A program made the translations under genes and the position numbers. Below, in pieces: positions 1-8,173 of a stretch of DNA of 49,410 bases (positions within the stretch are counted from its first letter, which is position 1; each line of letters begins with the position of its first letter). Source of the DNA: Chara braunii (lineage: Eukaryota > Streptophyta > Charophyceae > Charales > Characeae); the NCBI GenBank assembly GCA_003427395.1, contig BFEA01000025.1, positions 517,109 through 566,518 of the forward strand. Direction: 5' to 3'. The notes below the pieces were generated by a model. It did no database searches and was not told where the DNA came from. It was given only the letters and a program-made list of their open reading frames with translations.

Positions 1-3
<3 letters not shown>

Positions 4-54
<51 letters not shown>
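4..54. repeat. (GA)n microsatellite
   Basis: About 25 uninterrupted GA units open the window. The same dinucleotide recurs at many places here and also closes the window. Confidence 0.95.
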
Positions 55-57
<3 letters not shown>

Positions 58-635
58 TGGTGGGCTACATTCGTTGGCTGGTTAATAGTAACTTGATACA
101 TGAATCGATGCTTGCAGATGCGGCGACGCAAACTTGATTGATGTGCCTGTACAGATCAAGTCGACCGATTGGCGGATCTATCACGTGAGTCCTTTCTTTT
201 TCCTTCCCGTTTTTACATTTTTCTGTCCCACATTTGACGCTGTCATGCCCAGCACAATGTGATTGGTCAGCCTTGCACCTGTGCAAACGCAGACTGTTTG
301 TGTATGCTATCTCCCTCTTTTTGTTCCCACCGAAGAGCAGAACTAGTTACGATCTAGATGAGAGCACCCCGTCAAATGTGGCTGACTGGTGCACACATGT
401 AACAGTTGACACAAAAGGGCACCACCTCCTTTTCCAAGTAAAAGGGGCTTTGATTGGCTGTGAGTCCACGTGGTGAAGTATAGGCGGTATGTGAGACCTT
501 GCCGCTCTTTCAGCTGAGGTGTGTTCTTTGCTTGTTAGTGGAGGAACTCACATCAGCTCAGACGCCTCTCATAAGGAAATCCGCAGCCTTGCATTTAGAA
601 ATCCTCTACCTTGCATGTTGAAATTCATTCGAAGA
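55..635. other. Unassigned sequence
   Basis: Short open frames occur on both strands, but none has a recognisable domain or a coding-like composition. I see no gene, RNA or transposon end here. Confidence 0.5.
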
Positions 636-676
636 ATACCGTTCTCGGCCTTTTGGCTTAGATAAACTGTAACATT
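636..676 (+). pseudogene. U2 snRNA 5'-end fragment
   Basis: The segment begins ATACC and contains TTCTCGGCCTTTTGGCTTAG, which matches the conserved first ~30 nt of U2 snRNA (canonical CTCGGCCTTTTGGCTAAGAT) with few mismatches. The match decays after about 37 nt, before the branch-point-pairing GUAGUA and the Sm site, and runs into a T-rich tract. No plant upstream sequence element or TATA box is visible at the expected distances. It is therefore a truncated copy, not a working gene. Confidence 0.75.
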
Positions 677-1398
677 TTATTTATTTATTTTTTGTTAAGA
701 ATGCAAGCTGCCTTCTCCTCATATGGAGCACAGCTGCATTTTTACTACTCTATTTTCTTCTCTCAGTAGTCTTTTTTTTATCTCACACTACCTACCCTGA
801 GCTATGTACTTGGGTTTAGGGCCTTTAGGCCTTCAGCGTCATAGACTACGGAAGGGGAGGCCAACTACACTACCCCATAAGTCTAGCAGCGAAGGACTAC
901 TCTTTATAGGACAGAAAACCACTATTTTATTTGTATTTTTATTTTTATTTTTTTTGGTGCTCACTGGACCCACCCCATTCCTACCTCAATGTTCTTCTTC
1001 CTTAGTGTAACCCCGGCTTCTCCATCTACGGGGGGCACTGTTGAAGCTTACCTCGGGTATACCAGACAGCCGCAGTTGCAGGCACCGGCTCTAGGCCAGG
1101 ACAACCCCTCCCAGCCCTAGTTGAAGCACACTATCGGCCGAGCCTTGTCGTACGGGCACCACTTCGGTCTCCAAGCATGATAGTCCTATGCACTTTCCTT
1201 GTGAGCGCCAGCCCTGGGTTGGTCAGACAGCAAACGTTCCACGGATCTACCCCAGGTAGCAGTGTCTACTGGTCCTGCCCTTGACCAAGGTCTTACTAAG
1301 GCAGCCTCCTGACCCAACCCAGGCAACATGTTCCTAGCACAGCCTATTGCTGCCTTGTATTAGGGGTTTTGTGTTGTCGTCATGGATATTTAGTTATC
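677..1398. other. Unassigned sequence with T-rich tracts
   Basis: Contains several T-rich runs (about 678-695, 770-780, 930-957) and a GC-richer part after 1010. No coding or structural feature is recognised. It may be the diverged 3' body of a retroelement, but nothing proves that. Confidence 0.4.
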
Positions 1399-1796
1399 CA
1401 GTTCATATTGAGGGGTCAAGGTTACGGGTCCGTAACTGTCGCACCATTTCGCCACAGGGCCGATTCCTGTGAGGGAAAACCTCCGGCCCATCCCCCCTTG
1501 CACCCCAGTTGCCTATCAGTTATAGTTTGCGTTTGGCGGGGTGGGGGGGGGAGGGGGGCCATTTTCCACCCCTGCTAGTGTCATATCGAGCGGGGAGGGT
1601 TATCGGTCCATAACCGTCGCACCAGTTCGCCAGAGGGCCGACTCCTGCCAGGGAAAACCTCCTGCCCACTCCCCCCCTGCACCCTGCCCAGTCCGTTATC
1701 AGCTGTGAGTTGTGTGTTTTTTGGAGTTGAACCCGGGACCTCAAGTTACAATATATCAGAGCTCTACCCACTGAGCTATTGAGGTCACTAGTCTGT
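1399..1796 (-). mobile_element. tRNA-derived SINE-like unit with duplicated body
   Basis: On the minus strand, 1795-1735 reads like a tRNA: an A-box (AGCTCAGTGGGTAGAGC), a degenerate anticodon arm whose loop contains TTGTAAC, and a B-box (GGGTTCAACTCC). The anticodon stem does not pair well. Downstream on that strand a ~120-bp body occurs twice (1577-1712 and 1399-1533), sharing a palindromic GTTACGG/CCGTAAC type core and a run GCCGAxTCCTG..AGGGAAAACCTCC. Head plus body is the layout of a tRNA-derived SINE; the boundaries are approximate. Confidence 0.55.
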
Positions 1797-1834
1797 AAAG
1801 GCACTATGCCAGGCTCGGGGGCAAGTACATGGGG

Positions 1835-1948
1835 TGCAATCTACACCACCCAATTGTGCTCGGGGGAAATTGCGGGCTGACAAAGTTGAACCCGCAACCT
1901 CCACGTTGCAACACCGGAGCTCTGTCCACTGAGCTACCACGCGCTTGC
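1835..1948 (-). mobile_element. tRNA-like SINE head, minus strand
   Basis: Read on the minus strand this has GTGGTAGCTCAGTGGACAGA as A-box region and GGTTGCGGGTTCAAC as B-box region, with a tRNA-like spacing. The ~40 bp beyond the B-box resemble those beyond the head at 5161-5246, so these are two copies of one SINE family, not two tRNA genes. Confidence 0.6.
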
Positions 1949-2014
1949 TTTACCAACTGGCCGTCTCGAAAGGTAAGACGCAAAGCATGCCACAGGCACT
2001 ATTGTGAGGGCAAT

Positions 2015-2078
2015 AATGGGAGTTGAACCCACGACCTCCTGAGTGCCGCTTGAACACCTTATCTGAGGTACAGAGGAC
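2015..2078 (-). mobile_element. tRNA-like SINE head fragment
   Basis: Minus-strand B-box region AGGTCGTGGGTTCAACTCCC is nearly identical to that of the SINE at 3592-3665. The A-box side is degenerate. Probably a truncated copy of that family. Confidence 0.5.
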
Positions 2079-2293
2079 CACCAATCTTAAGTATGCTAAC
2101 CAGGACTAAGCTATCCTAAGGTTATGGGTCTACGCCTACCTAACTCTGCTCTCTGCTGGGAGCAGCACCCAAGCTCCCTCCTAATACCTGGTGCGGGCGG
2201 GCTGGAAAGACAGACTCAACTTCCACAACCAGCTAGGAGGGGCACGCCTTTCTTTCTCAGTCGGTGAACCCGAAGTATGCCACACCGCGGGTC

Positions 2294-2397
2294 GTGCGGA
2301 ATCGAATGGATGCCGTGGGGAATCGAATCTATGCCGTGCGGAATTGAACCCACGACCTCCTCCTGTGTACCACTTATGTCCTCAGTTGGTTGAGCAC
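2294..2397 (-). mobile_element. Rearranged tRNA-like SINE fragment with short tandem repeat
   Basis: A ~20-bp unit (TGCCGTGCGGAATCGAAT type) is repeated about three times at 2294-2346 and leads into a minus-strand B-box (GTGGGTTCAATTC). The neighbouring A-box-like CTCAGTTGGTTGAGC lies on the plus strand, so the two promoter boxes point in opposite directions. This is a scrambled remnant. Confidence 0.4.
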
Positions 2398-2399
2398 GT

Positions 2400-3465
2400 A
2401 AGTGTAATATCTGTTCCGTCTGACGGTGTATATAGAATGTGCACACGGTCATTGTTAATGGCGGGCTGAGAGAAAAAAGTGGCCCTTCCTCCCTTCTTCT
2501 TCAGATCCTTCAATAATTCGCTTCAGGCAACCTAACGGTCGCCCACATACTCATATTGCTCCATTGGCGTGCATATATATCGACGTAGCCAGCCTCCTTG
2601 AACGGTCGCTCTCATACTATATATGTTCTACACTGTAGAAAGCGAAATCAGAAATCTAAATCTACTAAAAAACAAAGGAGCGAAGCAATGAGTATGAGTT
2701 CTCAAAAAAATGTGTCCAACTCAAACGAGCTCAGCGCCCCTTCACATGGATTCTGTCTTCTTAGGAACATTTTTTTCAGGTGCATGCGTGAAAAGAAAAA
2801 AAAGAATGAAAAAGGACGTGAAAAGGAACTTCACGAACGTTATTGCAATTGCATGCACGTTACGTATGTGCAAGAGTCGGGCTGTGTTTTCGTTGTTTTT
2901 CCTCCGAAGAGGGGGTAACCACTAGCGCTATTGCGTGCACCAGAATTTGAATGTGTGATCTGTTCATCAACAGCCGCTACTGTGCACAATCCCGATTTGT
3001 ACCTGCGAGGTGGGTACGGGGCTTTTCTTTGGCATTGTTTTCTTCGTGTTGGTTGGGTCTATCATGTGTCTTTCCTCCTAATCACTCGAATCTTCTGTCT
3101 TGCTGTGTTTCAGGTTGCATTCTTCACATGCAAAGCAGTAGAGGCCATGGAAGAGCTGACGTTGGTAAGGAACTCCGTCCCACAGAGACTCAACTTCGTC
3201 CCACAGACCATGACGTAGGCCATCTATTTGCATCAGAGGGAATGGTGCAGCAACTTGTTTTTCTTCTCTTTTTGATGTTTTATTTTCAAAGGCCCTGTAG
3301 GCTTGCGATATATCCACAAGTGACCGGCCCCTGGTATTTCAAAGAATTATCCACAGGTGAAAGGCCTCTGGATATTTCGTACCAGAGAGTACGAACTATA
3401 CTAATGGTGAAACTCAGCGTGGCTATGAATGATGTTGTACGAGCTTGTTGGACGCGCTTATTATG
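2400..3465. other. Unassigned sequence
   Basis: Contains short ORFs (for example 2951-3466, plus, 171 codons) without recognisable domains. The longest has no coding-like neighbours and is probably chance. No repeat end is identified. Confidence 0.4.
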
Positions 3466-3473
3466 ATTACGAG

Positions 3474-4032
3474 CTAGGCTACCAGAGTGGCCCGGGCCGA
3501 GTTGCTCGGCCGGACCAAAAATAAATATAAATAAAAAATATTTTTTAACTTTATTTTTTGCTTTAAATTTGGTAACGAGTTTCGATGTGACGGCCTAACT
3601 CAGTTGGTAAGGGTCGCAAGTGGCATTCAGGAGGTCGTGGGTTCAGTCCCCATTGGCCTCATGTACCTTCCTGGGCATGTCTGGCGCCCGCCACCTAGAG
3701 ATAGACCACTGGATCCTCCGATCGGCATTGAGCAGAGTCTGCTGATGTTCGTAGGGGAGGGAACCTGAGGGGAGGCACAGGGATTGGTCCTGTTGGCATG
3801 GTCCCTGATGCTACCGGCTGTCCCCTAGCCGGTATCGCCCACCTGCAGGTAGGGAGCAGCCCCCTCACGTTCTCTCGTGAACACGGTTCTGGCTGCTACG
3901 GGGTTCCCCGTATGCCTACAATTAGGAGTAGTTGTAGGTAGGTAGTTTGAGGTGAAATTTAGAGAAGAATATAGCTTTTTTATAATTAAAAAAAATAAAA
4001 AATTTTGTTCAGTTTATTTTTCTGCATAACAT

Positions 4033-4063
<31 letters not shown>

Positions 4064-4128
4064 CTTGCTAAGACCTTCCCTGGGCCTTGCACGGCCGAGC
4101 CGTCCGGGTGGCCGGGCTGGTACCCTAG
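3474..4128. mobile_element. hAT-like non-autonomous DNA transposon, copy 1
   Basis: The left end CTAGGCTACCAGAGTGG and right end CTGGTACCCTAG form a terminal inverted repeat, and both ends are flanked by the same 8 bp, ATTACGAG (3466-3473 and 4129-4136). The copy at 41447-41837 has the same ends and its own perfect 8-bp duplication. An 8-bp target duplication is typical of the hAT superfamily. The inner flanks are G/C-rich (GGCCGAGTTGCTCGGCC at the left) and the core is A/T-rich. No transposase is encoded. A tRNA-derived SINE is nested inside at about 3592-4000. Confidence 0.88.
3592..4000 (+). mobile_element. tRNA-derived SINE nested in the hAT-like element
   Basis: The head (3592-3665) has an A-box region (AACTCAGTTGGTAAGGGTC), a B-box (GTGGGTTCAGTCCC) and GGCC ends that could pair as an acceptor stem. 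A ~300-bp body with CCGGCTGTCCCCTAGCCGG-type hairpins follows, then an A-rich tail. Comparison with the copy at 41447-41837 gives the borders: that copy passes directly from GATGTGAC to TTGTTCAATTTATTT, whereas here about 410 bp intervene. The empty site in the other copy is strong evidence for insertion. Confidence 0.75.
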
Positions 4129-4136
4129 ATTACGAG

Positions 4137-5160
4137 TCATTTACCACTGTTAGGGCGGCATACTCACACTAGCTGTATCCTAAATGTATCTGACCAGATT
4201 TACGGCCGCCCAAGGATGTATCTGTCCGCAATTGCATCTATAAATTAGTATTACTAGTCCCTAGTGCGTATGCCCCCTATCTAACCCTAGTACTGGTTCA
4301 TAGTAACAAGGCTAGTAAATTAGAAAATCTTTAGCGGGCATTATTTTTTTGTTGTATTATTATACTAAATGTTAGCCCTGATCGTTTTTGTTTATTTATT
4401 TTTTTTAACTGAACAACTTTTTTTTTTTTTTTTATAAAAGCCGGGAACAGGGCCTGGTTCAACTTTTTTTTTTGTTTATTTTTAGTAATGACTCTAATGA
4501 CGGACTGGGCAATTTTTTTTTTCTAAAATTAAAAAATATTTTGTAAATGAGTGGATGCCATGGTCCATCTGAACAAAACAATTCTAGTGTGCCATCTTCG
4601 GAATAATTCTGAAACTAATGGTCGTGTATGCGCTTTTGATAAATCTATTATCTAAGCTTTTTTTATTTTATTTTTTCCTTTCTTTTTTTTTTCTTTTTTA
4701 CCACGTGGGCCTGCTAAAGGGGGTGGTATGAGCAACCCTCTCTAGCATCCCTCCGCTCATTGGTCCGTTCTACTGGTGGGGAGCTTCACCTGCTGGAAAC
4801 CGTGTCCAGCGTCCCATAAACATATGCTCATGACCATGCGACCGATGCGATTACCCGGCTTCGCCTCAGAGGCCCCAACCTGTGCCCTAAATCGCCCAAT
4901 AAATGTCGAATGATCGAATCCCATTGCTCACATATGATAGCATAATGCTTTTTTTTTTTTTTTTTAGCATAATAATGCTAAGAAGGAGATTCAAAATACC
5001 TACAATAGGTAGGTAATATGTGCATGTAGCATAGCTTACCAGAAAGGCAACAAACTCTTGCATTCTTCTTTTTCCTTGGAATGAACTGATTTTCTTACAG
5101 CTGCAAATTGTGCGCAATGAAGGTGGTCCTGCCAACCTAGCGCCAACTAATCGTGTGTGG
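4137..5160. other. A/T-rich unassigned sequence
   Basis: Many T homopolymers (for example 4418-4433 and 4949-4965) and no convincing ORF. A minus-strand 82-codon frame at 4887-5135 has a lysine run made by a T tract and no recognisable domain. Confidence 0.5.
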
Positions 5161-5246
5161 GGGAGGTTGAGGGCCGACAGAATCGAACCCGCAACCTCCC
5201 CGTTGCCACGCCAGAGCTCTAACTCTGCTGAGCTACCACGTCTTTT
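5161..5246 (-). mobile_element. tRNA-like SINE head, minus strand
   Basis: The minus strand reads GTGGTAGCTCAG, then TTAGAGCTC, an anticodon-like loop, then GGTTGCGGGTTCGATTCTG. It is the closest thing here to a real tRNA gene, but the D-loop carries extra bases and the anticodon and T stems do not both close. Its 3' flank resembles that of 1835-1948, which makes it a SINE copy. Confidence 0.6.
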
Positions 5247-5807
5247 CCAAGATGGTTGTATGTTAACTTTTCCATAGCGATGGAGAACGTGGGTGAGATC
5301 GAGTGTGCGGGTGACGGAGAGTGGGGACCTGTGAAGGGCATAGGGTCTCGTTAGACACTCCTTGGTCTGTCCTCGGGGCCCGAGTAGTTTTCCTTCGGGC
5401 CGTCCGAGAGTTTTCCCGCCGTCGTTCCACTTATCCTCGGGAAGGCCTTCCGAGGAGGATCTCTATGGAGGGCCCGCAGCCAGTCGCCCTCCACGTAATA
5501 AGATTATCGTCGACCGCGAGGTGGGGTGGGATCGGTGGTCCATGCGCGGCTGTCCCCTAGGACAGCCATGGTCCAGCTTCGAGTGGCGGCAAAATTTGAA
5601 TCTTCACGATGACCCAAAAAAAAAACAATTAAAAAGTCGGCACACCGTCCCGGTTTGAAATTCAACATTCAAATGACATCGCTGGGGTGAGGGCGGGTCA
5701 TCGTGTGGCTGCGGCAGCTGGTGGAGGACGTCGGAAACGAACCTCCTTCCACTGCGCGTCGGCGGGGTCGGCGTGAGTGTTGTGTGCGTACAGGCAAGGA
5801 AGACATC

Positions 5808-5990
5808 GGGGGAGAAGACGCCATCGCTGCAGAGCGACAACGGAGAAGACGCCATCGCAAGTCGTCGGGGGAGAAGACGCCATCGTGGCCGTCGTCGGGG
5901 GAGAAGACGCCATCGCGGCAGTCGTCGGCATGAGTACTGTGTGCAGCCAGGCAAGGAAGACGTCGGGGGAGAAGACGCCATTGCGGCTCA
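5808..5990 (+). repeat. GGGGGAGAAGACGCCATCG minisatellite
   Basis: A core GGGGAGAAGACGCCATCG recurs about five times with variable spacers (near 5812, 5848, 5867, 5896 and 5965). A larger unit beginning TGTGTGC..CAGGCAAGGAAGAC occurs at about 5780 and 5939. It lies within the 5' part of the Harbinger element, upstream of the transposase region, and produces long spurious ORFs on both strands. Confidence 0.8.
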
Positions 5991-6254
5991 TTTGGGAGGG
6001 ATGGATGGCGGCGACATTGACGTCGGTGGGAAGTTGTCGACGGTGGAGAGGACGGCGGTGGGCAGCTGTTACCGCGGTCCTCTTTCATTGTCAGATGGAG
6101 AGGCGGCAGGGAGAATGAGAGGGCAGATCCGCGCGAGGAGGAAGAAGGTCACGCAATGCACAACGGTGGAAGGGTTGGACAGCGGCGCCATCTGCAATGT
6201 CGTCATTCACGCGTTCTGCGCCTTCGGTTGCGGAGCTCTTCCCAGAGCAATGCC

Positions 6255-7306
6255 GAGGTGGTGGATGAAAAGAAGGACAGGCGGGGCGTGGGAGGATCTG
6301 CAGCAATGCGACGACGCCACAGAGGACTTCTTTTGGGACAAGCTGCACATGTCGCCACGTGTCTTTCGGGAGATGCGGAAGCTCCGTCGTCGTTACTACA
6401 GCGGCGTGTGACATTCAACAGGGAGCCACTGCAGCCTGATCAGACGTCGCGTACGCGTTGTATCGGTGGGCATCGGGGGAGACGTACGAGAGCAGCACGT
6501 GTAACTCGGCATCGGCAGAGCATCAGGTTTGGTGGCGGTGCAGGACGTCATCGGCATTGCTGACGGTCTACTGTGACAAGATATAATGGCCGACGGGGAG
6601 TGCAAGTCGGTTGTTGTCCGTGCTTTCGCTGGCAAGGGGTTCCCCAACTGCCATGGTTGCATCTACTGCACGCATATCTACATCGACAAGCCGGCAAACG
6701 CCCCTAGCGAGGACTACTACGATCGGAAACGATGTTTCTCGATCATTGCGCAGGTTGTCGTCGATCTGAACTTGCGTGTGCTGGACGTCTTCGTCGGCTA
6801 TCCTAGAAGCTGCCACGACGTCACGATCATCCACCTGTCGAGTCTTTGGCCCACCTATGATGCTGCCATTCGGCGTACAGACGAATGGCTACCTCTTGGA
6901 CGACAATGGTTACCCACCATCCGAATGGATAGTTGTTCCCTATGGCTGCACTACTCGTCACCCGTCGGAGATGCGGTTCGACAACAAGCAGAAGACCGCG
7001 AGGGGGGCAGTTGAGAGGGCTTTCGGCAGACTGAAGGGGATGTGGAGGCTGTTCCTGCGGTCGCACAAGACGATCATGGAGACGTTGCCGCAGCAATTTG
7101 TGGTTGTGTGCATTCTCCACAACCTACTCATCGACGCCGGCATCCCGTTTGATGACAATCTGTTGTGGGAGGTGGATGCGAACGGAGTGCCCCGTCGTGT
7201 AGATTTGGGAATCCAGCATCCCTTGCAGCTGGTGTGCATGGAGAGCTCGACGGGAGATGCGCTGATTCTAAGGGATGCACTGGCCGAGAGGATGGGTGAC
7301 CTCTGA
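6255..7306 (+). pseudogene. PIF/Harbinger DDE transposase, frameshifted
   Basis: Homology moves through several frames. One frame ending at 6411 holds RWWMKRRTGGAWEDL..CDDATEDFFWDKLHMSPRVF, the family's N-terminal region. A second frame (about 6400-6450) gives QRRVTFNREPLQPDQ. A third to about 6590 includes an in-frame TAA. The frame 6586-7014 holds FPNCHGCIYCTHIYID and VGYPRSCHDV. The frame 6776-7306 holds YLLDDNGYPPSEWIVVPYG and RGAVERAFGRLKGMW and reaches the natural stop. The active-site residues should be D (IDCTH), D and E. The first is Y here (CIYCTH), while the later D and the E in VERAFG remain. About 20 residues appear lost near 6850. It once cut and joined the element's ends in the nucleus; this copy is inactive. 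Confidence 0.9.
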
Positions 7307-7320
7307 CCATGCTCGATAGG

Positions 7321-7328
7321 GGGGGGGG

Positions 7329-7375
<47 letters not shown>
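7321..7375. repeat. G run plus (GA)n microsatellite
   Basis: Twelve or so G residues are followed by about 22 GA units, shortly after the transposase stop codon and inside the Harbinger element. Confidence 0.9.
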
Positions 7376-7379
<4 letters not shown>

Positions 7380-8173
7380 TCCACATCACACGCCATCGCC
7401 CGTGTCGTTTTTCGCATCAGCGTGTGGGTAGTGTGTTGCCTCTTTATGGCGGACATGGAGTCTTGTGTGGGCGCCGTGGGATGCCAGGACCCACACGCGT
7501 GTCATGGGCTGCTGTTTTTTGGTAGATGATCGTTGCAGCCATGTGTCGTCGGTTGGTTACTTTTCTTTGTTGCATTGTTAGATTTCTTCATTTTGAATTC
7601 GGCATATGGCGTACTTCTCTTGCACAGGATAGTCTGTTTGTTGTTTGGACGCCCTTACATGTTGTGCTTTGTTCTTTCGAAACTTGTGCGCATGTGATGT
7701 TGTTGAATGTCGAAAATTTTGCTTCTTTTTCAGTTGTATGGTGCAACACATGGTGACATTGTGTCGGGGGGTCGGTGTGCTTCCCGAGCATGCATGGGCG
7801 CCTTCTTGTTTGCGTTCGCGTGTGTTTCTCGGAAATTTCCCGTGCGATTTAGCGCTGCGACCGCCTGTGATTTAACATCTGTTGTGGCGTGTGTGTGGAT
7901 GGTGTGATGGTCGTGCGTCGTACGACAGGCATTCGATGCCCAATGCATGTGATGGCGTTCAAACATAGCTCATCCATCTGGCCAGGAAGGACATTTTTTG
8001 TGTTGGACAACTTCGTGTAACATAGCCTTCATACTTGAAGCTTTGAAAAATGTTTTGACTGATCATCCAGTGCTCAAAACCAATCATCTTCCCTTGCCTT
8101 TTGTCCTAACCCCTTACACCAGCCACGTAGGTGAAGGTGCAGTCCACACGAGCAATACCAGATACTCACACAA
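7376..8173. other. Harbinger spacer between convergent genes
   Basis: Sequence between the 3' end of the transposase region and the 3' end of the minus-strand ORF. Several short ORFs exist but none has a recognisable domain. Both transcription units would end here, so it probably held their 3' untranslated regions (inference). Confidence 0.4.

Noticed and set aside
5161-5246. Possible functional tRNA genes here and at 1735-1796, 1883-1945 and 3592-3665
   Set aside because: A- and B-boxes are good, but the anticodon and acceptor stems do not close, and the flanks are shared between copies. SINE heads explain them better.
5604-6088. Long minus-strand ORFs rich in R, S and P
   Set aside because: They are read through the minisatellite at 5808-5990 on the strand opposite the transposase; composition follows the repeat.
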